From Lolliginicoccus suaedae (lineage in GTDB: Bacteria > Actinomycetota > Actinomycetes > Mycobacteriales > Mycobacteriaceae): a DNA stretch of 64,000 bases. Shown here piece by piece: positions 58,255 through 64,000 of the stretch. The position numbers and the translations under genes are program-made. The stretch is from assembly GCF_008312885.1 (NCBI RefSeq), contig NZ_VSSO01000001.1, forward strand, positions 1,116,001 through 1,180,000, read 5' to 3'. Within the stretch, counting starts at the first letter, position 1. The number at the start of each line of letters is the position of its first letter. Under the pieces are notes generated by a model. That model searched no databases, was not told where the DNA came from, and was given only the letters and a program-made list of their open reading frames with translations.

Positions 58255-58812
58255 CTAGACCTCCATAAGTTCCGATTCCTTGTGTTTGACCAATTCGTCG
58301 ATCTGGTTCGTGTACTTCGCGGTGATCTTGTCGATCTCCTTCTCCGCGCGCGCTACCTCGTCCTCGCCGGCCTCGCCATCCTTCTGGATGCGGCCAAGCT
58401 CCTCCATGGCCTTGCGGCGCACGTTGCGGATGGCGACCTTGGAATCCTCGCCCTTCGAGCGGGCCTGCTTCGACAGGTCGCGGCGCCGCTCCTCGGTGAG
58501 CTGCGGGATCGATACGCGAATGATGTTGCCATCGTTGGTGGGGTTGACGCCCAGATCGGAGTTGCGGATCGCCGTCTCGATGTTGTTCAGCTGCGCTTGC
58601 TCGTACGGCTTGATGACCACCATGCGAGCCTCTGGCACCGCGATGCTCGCGAGCTGCGTGATGGGCGTGGGGGCGCCGTAGTAGTCGATGGACACGCGGG
58701 CGAACATCGAAGGGTTGGCACGACCGGTCCGGATGGACCCGAGCTCGTCCTTCGCGACGGTCACCGCCTTCTCCATCTTTTCCTCGGCATCGAACATTGC
58801 TTCGTCGATCAC
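58255..58812 (-). CDS. frr: Ribosome recycling factor
   Basis: Splits post-termination ribosomes with EF-G. 185 residues, exact family length. Signatures: [21 protein letters not shown] (shown by GRANPSMF and YYGAPTP), [13 protein letters not shown], and the C-terminal helical block ending [13 protein letters not shown] at 58812 has GAGGAAGG upstream. A 148 bp gap separates it from pyrH and contains an AT-rich AATAGTTATCAA that may mark a promoter. Confidence 0.97.
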   Translation of the reverse strand: MIDEAMFDAEEKMEKAVTVAKDELGSIRTGRANPSMFARVSIDYYGAPTPITQLASIAVPEARMVVIKPYEQAQLNNIETAIRNSDLGVNPTNDGNIIRVSIPQLTEERRRDLSKQARSKGEDSKVAIRNVRRKAMEELGRIQKDGEAGEDEVARAEKEIDKITAKYTNQIDELVKHKESELMEV

Positions 58813-58960
58813 GGCACACCTTCCTCGTAGCACTTCGTTGATAACTATTGCACCGCGGCTGCTTCACCGCGCTCTCTTCACGAGCTGGCGCGGCTGCGGG
58901 GGCGCTCGCGTCCCTGGGCTGGTCCAGCCTCTCGTGCGGCCTCTGGTCCGGCCTGGTTGC

Positions 58961-59692
58961 CTAGGGCCGCACCAGGGTGCCTACATGCTCGCCCGCCACA
59001 GCACGGGCGATGTTGCCGTGACGCAGCAGGTTGAACACGATGATCGGCATGTCATTGTCCATGCAGAGGCTGAACGCGGTCGCGTCAGCGACCTTCAGTC
59101 CCTTCTCCAGCGCCTCGCGGTGCGTCAACTCATCGAACATCGTCGCGGTACTGTCGATCTTAGGGTCAGCGGTGTAGACGCCGTCGACAGCCTTGGCCAT
59201 CAGGACCACCTCGGCCCCGATCTCGAGGGCACGCTGCGCCGCGGTGGTGTCGGTGGAGAAGTACGGCATGCCCATGCCCGCGCCGAAGATCACGACGCGG
59301 CCCTTCTCGAGGTGCCGGATCGCGCGCAACGGGATGTACGGCTCGGCGACCTGGCCCATCGTGATGGCAGTCTGCACCCGGGTGTCGACTCCCTGCTGCT
59401 GCAGGAAATCCTGGAGCGCGAGGCAGTTCATGACTGTTCCCAGCATGCCCATGTAGTCGGCCCTGGCCCGATCAAGGCCACGCTGCTGCAGCTCAGCGCC
59501 ACGGAAGAAGTTGCCACCGCCGATCACCAGAGCCACCTGCACCCCGGTCTTGACGATCTCGGCGACCTGCTCGGCAACCATGTGAACGACGTCAGGATCC
59601 ACGCCGATGCGCCCGCCCCCGAACATTTCTCCACCAAGCTTGATGAGCACTCGCTTGTAGGGGCGGCGCTCTTCGGGTGTCTGGTCGGCCAT
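58961..59692 (-). CDS. pyrH: UMP kinase
   Basis: Phosphorylates UMP to UDP. Hexameric amino-acid-kinase fold. 243 residues: [14 protein letters not shown] (about 14-27), [30 protein letters not shown] and [17 protein letters not shown] at 59692 follows GAGGAGA. Lies between tsf and frr as in most bacteria. Confidence 0.97.
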   Translation of the reverse strand: MADQTPEERRPYKRVLIKLGGEMFGGGRIGVDPDVVHMVAEQVAEIVKTGVQVALVIGGGNFFRGAELQQRGLDRARADYMGMLGTVMNCLALQDFLQQQGVDTRVQTAITMGQVAEPYIPLRAIRHLEKGRVVIFGAGMGMPYFSTDTTAAQRALEIGAEVVLMAKAVDGVYTADPKIDSTATMFDELTHREALEKGLKVADATAFSLCMDNDMPIIVFNLLRHGNIARAVAGEHVGTLVRP

Positions 59693-59740
59693 GAGTCTCC
59701 TCGTCACTGGTGCCTGTGTGAATGTCGCCTCATACGCGAA

Positions 59741-59782
59741 TGCGGGGCTGCCACGTGGAAATACCCACGCGGCAACCCCGCA
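59741..59782 (-). terminator. Hairpin terminator downstream of tsf
   Basis: Arms 59741-59758 and 59765-59782 pair at 16 of 18 positions with a six-base loop. It lies 43 bases after the tsf stop on the minus strand and ahead of pyrH. Only a short T stretch follows, so termination may be partial. Confidence 0.7.
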
Positions 59783-59825
59783 TATCTTGCCTCATCGCTG
59801 TGGCTCGTGCCTCCGGGACCCCCGG

Positions 59826-60650
59826 TCAGGACTGTCCGACCTCGAACCGCACGAAACGAGTGATGGTAGCGCCAGCCTCGTCAAGGAGAGCCTTGACCGA
59901 CTTCTTGCTGTCCTTCACGTATGCCTGCTCGGTGAGCACGACATCCTTGAAGAAGCCGTTGACGCGGCCTTCGACGATCTTGGGGAGGGCCTGCTCGGGC
60001 TTGCCCTCCTCCTTCGCGGTCTGCTCGGCGATGCGCCGCTCGTTCTCGACGATCTCCGCGGGGACATCGTCGCGCGTGACGTACTTCGCCTTGAGCGCCG
60101 CTACCTGCATAGCGGCCTCACGGGCTGCCTCGGCGGCAGCTTCGCCCTCGCCGGTGTACTCGACGAGCACGCCGACGCCGGGGGGCAGATCGCCACTGCG
60201 CTTGTGCAGGTAGGTCTGGACCTGGCCGTCGAACGAGACGACCCGGCGAAGCTCGATCTTCTCGCCGATCCGGGCTGCCAGCTCCTGCACGACGGCCTCG
60301 ACGCTGCGGCCATTGACCTCGACCGCCTTGAGCGCCTCGAGATCGGCAGGCTTGGCCTCCGCGGCTGCCGTGACGATCTCGTTAGCAACGGCCTGGAAGT
60401 CAGCGTTCTTGGCAACAAAATCGGTCTCGCTGTTGAGCTCGATCATGGCGCCGCCGGCCGCTGCGACAAGGCCTTCGGCGGTCGCGCGCTCGGCGCGCTT
60501 GCCGACGTCCTTGGCGCCCTTGATGCGGAGGATCTCCACGGCCTTGTCGAAGTCGCCGTCGGTATCGGCGAGCGCGTTCTTGCAATCCATCATGCCGGAG
60601 CCGGTGAGCTCACGAAGCCGCTTGACGTCAGCGGCAGTGAAATTCGCCAT
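59826..60650 (-). CDS. tsf: Elongation factor Ts
   Basis: Nucleotide exchange factor for EF-Tu. 274 residues: UBA-like N-terminus ([20 protein letters not shown]), [13 protein letters not shown] motif, and two core dimerisation subdomains. ATG at 60650 with GAGGAGG upstream. Follows rpsB on the same strand. Confidence 0.97.
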   Translation of the reverse strand: MANFTAADVKRLRELTGSGMMDCKNALADTDGDFDKAVEILRIKGAKDVGKRAERATAEGLVAAAGGAMIELNSETDFVAKNADFQAVANEIVTAAAEAKPADLEALKAVEVNGRSVEAVVQELAARIGEKIELRRVVSFDGQVQTYLHKRSGDLPPGVGVLVEYTGEGEAAAEAAREAAMQVAALKAKYVTRDDVPAEIVENERRIAEQTAKEEGKPEQALPKIVEGRVNGFFKDVVLTEQAYVKDSKKSVKALLDEAGATITRFVRFEVGQS

Positions 60651-60715
60651 GGTGGGGCGAGCCTCCTCAAATGCGTGTGCGGGATGCAACGGGTGGTGCT
60701 GTACGGGCCGAGCGA

Positions 60716-60751
60716 AAGCGCCAGTCACGATCGTAGCCGCGACTGGCGCTT
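60716..60751 (-). terminator. Attenuator-like hairpin between rpsB and tsf
   Basis: AAGCGCCAGTC (60716-60726) and GACTGGCGCTT (60741-60751) form a perfect 11 bp stem with a 14-base loop, five bases after the rpsB stop. With tsf continuing on the same strand, it probably attenuates rather than ends transcription. Confidence 0.6.
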
Positions 60752-60755
60752 CACA

Positions 60756-61691
60756 TCAGTTGTCGGACTTCGTGTCAGCGGCCGCTTCCGCGGGCGCCTC
60801 TGCAGCAGCAGGCTCGGCTGCCGGAGCGTCAGATGCCGGAGCGTCAGCCGCAGGAGCCTCTGCCTCGGGAGCGTCAGCCGCAGGAGCCTCTGCCTCGGGA
60901 GCGTCAGCTTCCTCGGTCGCGGGCGATGCGGACTCGAGGAGTTCCTTCTCCCAGTCAGCGAGCGGCTCGCCCTCGGCCTTCTCGTCCGCACCAGTGTTCA
61001 CGCCGGCGCGGGACTTGAGGCCGTCAGCGGCCGCAGCAGCCACAACGCGGGTGAGCAGAGCAGCCGACCGGATCGCGTCATCGTTGCCCGGGATCGGGTA
61101 GTCAACGACGTCGGGATCGCAGTTGGTGTCGAGGATCGCCACCACGGGGATGTTGAGCTTGCGCGCCTCGCCGACGGCGATGTGCTCCTTGTTCGTATCG
61201 ACGATCCACACCGCGCTCGGCACCTTGGCCATGTCACGGATACCGCCGAGGGTGCGCTCCAGCTTGGTCTTCTCACGCGTCAGCATGAGGATTTCCTTCT
61301 TGGTGCGACCTTCGAAGCCACCGGTCTGCTCCATGCTCTCAAGTTCCTTGAGGCGCAGCAGGCGCTTGTGGACGGTCTGGAAGTTGGTGAGCATGCCGCC
61401 GAGCCAGCGGTGGTTGACATAGGGCATGCCGACCCGCGTGGCCTCGGACGCGATGGACTCCTGCGCCTGCTTCTTGGTGCCGACGAAGAGAATGGTGCCA
61501 CCGTGGGCGACAGTCTCCTTGACGAACTCGTACGCCTGGTCGATGTACGTCAGGGTCTGACGCAGGTCGATGATGTAGATGCCGTTCCGGTCGGTGAAGA
61601 TGAATCGCTTCATCTTGGGGTTCCACCGACGGGTCTGGTGACCGAAGTGCACGCCGCTGTCAAGCAGCTGCTTCATGGTTACAACAGCCAT
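60756..61691 (-). CDS. rpsB: 30S ribosomal protein S2
   Basis: Small-subunit protein bridging the head and body. 311 residues. Residues 1-235 are the S2 core ([49 protein letters not shown]). The last 60 residues are an acidic Ala/Glu/Pro tail containing an exact ten-residue tandem repeat. ATG at 61691 lacks a clear Shine-Dalgarno; an in-frame ATG at 61676 is the alternative. Confidence 0.97.
   Translation of the reverse strand: MAVVTMKQLLDSGVHFGHQTRRWNPKMKRFIFTDRNGIYIIDLRQTLTYIDQAYEFVKETVAHGGTILFVGTKKQAQESIASEATRVGMPYVNHRWLGGMLTNFQTVHKRLLRLKELESMEQTGGFEGRTKKEILMLTREKTKLERTLGGIRDMAKVPSAVWIVDTNKEHIAVGEARKLNIPVVAILDTNCDPDVVDYPIPGNDDAIRSAALLTRVVAAAAADGLKSRAGVNTGADEKAEGEPLADWEKELLESASPATEEADAPEAEAPAADAPEAEAPAADAPASDAPAAEPAAAEAPAEAAADTKSDN
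60841..60900 (-). repeat. Exact 30-base tandem repeat in the rpsB 3' end
   Basis: 60841-60870 and 60871-60900 are identical, followed by a partial third copy at 60901. They encode ten-residue units of Ala/Pro/Glu composition in the S2 tail. Confidence 0.9.
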
Positions 61692-62143
61692 AGCGATTCA
61701 CGGACCCAGGCACGTGGCCTGTAGTCCTCGCTCCTTTTCTCGTGTTCCGGTTTGTGCAGCCACCGGGTTGGTGACCGCCCTGGTCCTCGTCGCGAGCCTC
61801 CACCCGCGCAATGCGCGGGACCGGAAGGCCCGGGCTCCCGGAGTGCCGGGCAGGAACAAGCAACCATCATGCTGTGGTCCGTGAACCACGATTCGACGTT
61901 GCTAGTCCACCACTCGGATCTGGGTGCGTTCGAGAACGCGAAATTGTGGCACGCAGCAAGCGCGCCGCCATGCAGTGTACTCCCAGGTGGCCGCTCGCGC
62001 GCAACCGACGCGGTGCTCGGCTTGCACGCCACTCATAGCATCGCGGCGCTTGCCTCCGAGCCTCCTGTGGATCATCCCCGCACCATCCACAGATGTCGCC
62101 TTCTGATCCAGGCTCCCACCTAGTGCGCGGCATCCTGTACTCC
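61692..62143. other. Non-coding region between divergent rpsB and M23 gene
   Basis: No gene is supported. On the rpsB side a hairpin CCCGCGC/GCGCGGG is at 61803-61819. On the M23 side TGTGGAT (62066-62072) and ATCCACA (62085-62091) form an inverted pair resembling DnaA-box halves. The length suggests a long rpsB leader plus both promoters, but no convincing -35/-10 pair could be picked by eye. Confidence 0.45.
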
Positions 62144-62752
62144 ATGTCAGGACTTCCCGCTCGCATCCGCCGCGCCACCGCGTTGCGGATCGCACTGGTC
62201 ATCGCGACAGCATTCCTGCCAGTCGCGGCAATGTCCCCGGCCGCCACCGGGCAGCCGGAGCAGCATCTCTCCCCCGCCCCGGCAATCGCGGGGAGCCTCG
62301 GCCCCGCGCACGAGATCATGGATCCTGGGTTCTCCTGGCCGCTCGGTCCTCCGATCCGCATCGCGAAGCGATTCATCGCGCCCTCGCATCGCTACGGCCC
62401 CGGCCATCGCGGAGTCGATCTCGCTGCCACGCCCGGTGCGCGCATCACCGCTCCGGCGCACGGGATCGTGTGGTTCGCTGGCTCGGTCGCCGGAGCGGGA
62501 GTCGTGTCGATCCGGCATGAGGGCGGCATCCTCACGACCTACCAGCCAGTCGCCACGACAGTCAGCATGGGCGACGAGATCGCGAGCGGGACCGTCATCG
62601 GAACCGTGGAGCCAGGGCATGCAGGATGCGAGGCCGCTGCATGCTTGCACTGGGGAGCCCGCCGCGCCGAGGACCGACTGGCCTATCTCGATCCCTTGCT
62701 CCTGGTCGGGCATGTCACCGTCGGGCTGAAACCTGTCACGGGATCAGGGTGA
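62144..62752 (+). CDS. Secreted M23-family (LytM-like) protein
   Basis: 202 residues with a signal peptide or anchor (basic RIRR then ALRIALVIATAFLPVAA). A LytM/M23 domain follows: GHRGVDLAA gives the HxxxD zinc pair (His88, Asp92) and CLHWG supplies His169. The residue usually His in the HxH motif is Cys167 (CLH), so catalytic competence is doubtful; a regulator-like role is possible. It is divergent from rpsB, as Rv2891 is in M. tuberculosis. ATG 62093 is an alternative start. Confidence 0.82.
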   Translation: MSGLPARIRRATALRIALVIATAFLPVAAMSPAATGQPEQHLSPAPAIAGSLGPAHEIMDPGFSWPLGPPIRIAKRFIAPSHRYGPGHRGVDLAATPGARITAPAHGIVWFAGSVAGAGVVSIRHEGGILTTYQPVATTVSMGDEIASGTVIGTVEPGHAGCEAAACLHWGARRAEDRLAYLDPLLLVGHVTVGLKPVTGSG

Positions 62753-62782
62753 GACCGGGTTCTTGGGGGCAGCTGCTTGGAC

Positions 62783-63871
62783 TCAAGCCCTCGGGTGGGC
62801 CTGGTCGTGGACAGTCCGCAGGCGACGCACAGATACCTGGGTGTAGAGCTGCGTGGTCGAGAGGCTGGCGTGGCCGAGAAGCTCCTGGACGACTCGGAGA
62901 TCAGCGCCGCCCTCGAGAAGATGGGTAGCAGCCGAGTGCCGGAGACCGTGGGGCCCTAGGCTGGGCATGCCAGCTTCGGCGAGAACCGTGTGCACGATCT
63001 CGCGGGCCTGCCGAGGGTTGAGGCGACCTCCGCGCGCGCCCAGCAGCAACGCGCTTCCCGAGCGGGGAACCGCGAGTAGTGGTCGGCCGAGACGCAACCA
63101 GTCGTCGAGGGCGCTTTGGGCCGGCGCCCCGTACGGCACCATTCTCTCCTTGCGTCCCTTGCCCAGCACGCGCACGATCCGGCTGCGCTGGTCGACGTCG
63201 TGGAGGTCGAGGCCGCATAGCTCGCTGACCCGGATTCCGGTCGAGTAGAGGATCTCGACGATGAGGCGGTCCCGGCGGCGCATCGCCTCCTCTCGCGGGG
63301 ACCGCGGTCGATGGTTGGCCTCGTCCGCTCCACCGTGCGGAGAATGATCCGGCGAGCTGGCGGCTTCCGGGAGAGGCTCCGCAGCGCGCTCGTTGCTCGA
63401 GCGGCTCGCGTCGAGCCCATCAAGCGCGGCGGCCGCCTGGTCCTGCCGCAGGATGTGCGGGAGCGTCCGGTGGCGCCGGGGCGATTGCAGGCGAGCAGCC
63501 GGGTCGGAATCCAGGTGTCCATGCTTGACCGCCCAGGCGGTGAATGCCTTGACCGATGACGCGCGCCGGGCAAGGGTCGATCGAGCAAGACCGTCAGCCG
63601 CCTGCTCGGACTGCCACGCCCGGACCGTGGTGAGGCTGATGTCGCGCAGCCTGGTACAGCCATCTGCTGCTGCGTGATCGAGGAGCGCGCGAACGTCGGC
63701 GAGGTAGGCGCGGACAGTGTGGTCGGACCGGTCCCGCTCGAGTACGAGATGCTCCGCGAACTGATCCAGCACCACTGCAAACCCCAGCGGCTCCGGATGC
63801 TGCGGCGCCGGGCCCGGCGGGCTGGGCGCGAAACTGGCTTCGTCGGGGGCATTCGCGCGCTCTCCTGGCAT
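62783..63871 (-). CDS. xerC: XerC-type tyrosine recombinase with internal insertion
   Basis: Resolves chromosome dimers at dif with XerD. 362 residues from the ATG at 63871, against about 300 normally. N-terminal SAM-like domain (about 30-145), catalytic domain with Arg214 (TGIRVSELC), Lys238 (GKGRKER), His308/Arg311 ([11 protein letters not shown]), His334 (LLGHAS) and Tyr343 (TTQLYTQ); all key residues intact. The extra length is a polar segment at 153-197 between the two domains, plus about 28 N-terminal residues. The frame is open to a TTG at 63967. Confidence 0.92.
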   Translation of the reverse strand: MPGERANAPDEASFAPSPPGPAPQHPEPLGFAVVLDQFAEHLVLERDRSDHTVRAYLADVRALLDHAAADGCTRLRDISLTTVRAWQSEQAADGLARSTLARRASSVKAFTAWAVKHGHLDSDPAARLQSPRRHRTLPHILRQDQAAAALDGLDASRSSNERAAEPLPEAASSPDHSPHGGADEANHRPRSPREEAMRRRDRLIVEILYSTGIRVSELCGLDLHDVDQRSRIVRVLGKGRKERMVPYGAPAQSALDDWLRLGRPLLAVPRSGSALLLGARGGRLNPRQAREIVHTVLAEAGMPSLGPHGLRHSAATHLLEGGADLRVVQELLGHASLSTTQLYTQVSVRRLRTVHDQAHPRA

Positions 63872-64000
63872 GCCGCTAGCCTGCCTGCTGCCACGTGCCT
63901 TGGCAACGAATCGCTCCGCAGTCGCGTGTTCCTCACGGCAAGGGGCGCGAGGCGCGTCGCTGGGCAATCGGGCTTGTGCCCGCCCGCTGGCTAGCTCGCT

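Noticed and set aside
62066-62091. A replication origin suggested by DnaA-like boxes.
   Set aside because: Only two imperfect boxes, no AT-rich unwinding region and no dnaA or dnaN nearby; gene order places this far from oriC in mycobacteria.
62753-64000. A site-specific integration module (integrase with att site).
   Set aside because: The recombinase matches the housekeeping XerC in sequence and position; no phage genes or tRNA target are present.
63872-64000. Longer XerC N-terminus or the end of an upstream gene such as dprA.
   Set aside because: The frame is open to a TTG at 63967, but the residues are unconserved and the 33 bases beyond are too short to identify a gene.

Overview
This 64 kb window is a chromosomal core segment of a high-GC actinobacterium. 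Gene content and order closely follow the stretch from rnj-dapA-thyX to rpsB-xerC in Mycobacterium tuberculosis (recalled from knowledge of that genome, not aligned here). Mycothione reductase, PptT with its antagonist PptH, EfpA, Rip and ThyX next to DapA point to the order Mycobacteriales. No PE/PPE genes, insertion sequences, prophage, CRISPR array, rRNA or convincing tRNA were seen, so a relative outside the tuberculosis complex is likely; genus cannot be fixed by eye.

Layout. 1-9416: RNase J (cut by the window start), dapA, thyX, an SRPBCC protein, a ribbon-helix-helix regulator with a dense operator cluster, a flavodoxin-like protein, a membrane protein, dapB, an M16 protease and pnp. 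9866-12678: rpsO, a NYN-domain protein, ribF. 12785-16207: a metal-ion ABC importer followed by its likely DtxR-family regulator. 16204-27333: one long minus-strand translation/RNA block read as rimP-nusA-ylxR-infB-DUF503-rbfA-nrnA-dinF-pptH-pptT-truB. 27436-34413: a lipoprotein and ferritin-like pair, an O-methyltransferase, proS, yaaA, an arsenic-type transporter and efpA. 34485-42096: mqo followed by a tightly overlapped cobalamin block (chelatase, cobO, cobB, a CobE-like gene, cysG). 42225-50416: hydrolase, mycothione reductase, a lipid kinase, a TetR regulator, cobQ, map and a GNAT protein. 50543-54217: ispG-rip-dxr, two MEP-pathway enzymes around a site-2 protease. 54395-63871: DUF2631, rlmN, a LapA-like protein, a methyltransferase, cdsA, frr, pyrH, tsf, rpsB, an M23-family protein and an XerC-type recombinase.

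How the genes work together. Translation and RNA turnover dominate (RNase J, PNPase, S15, S2, EF-Ts, IF-2, RRF, RbfA, RimP, NusA, TruB, RlmN, ProRS, MAP). Envelope precursors are the second theme: DapA/DapB for meso-diaminopimelate, IspG/Dxr for isoprenoids, CdsA for phospholipids, PptT/PptH for setting the phosphopantetheinylation state of lipid-synthesis carrier proteins. Cobalamin synthesis is the third.

No clearly new multi-gene system was found. The most interesting signals are small: a regulator preceded by six near-identical operator half-sites, a recurrent GATAGNGT-type -10 element that often places the start codon at the predicted transcript 5' end, a stem-loop at the predicted 5' end of the rimP-nusA-infB transcript, three convergent gene pairs sharing one CTAG as both stop codons, internal repeat expansions in infB, rpsB and the NYN gene, and an insertion in XerC.
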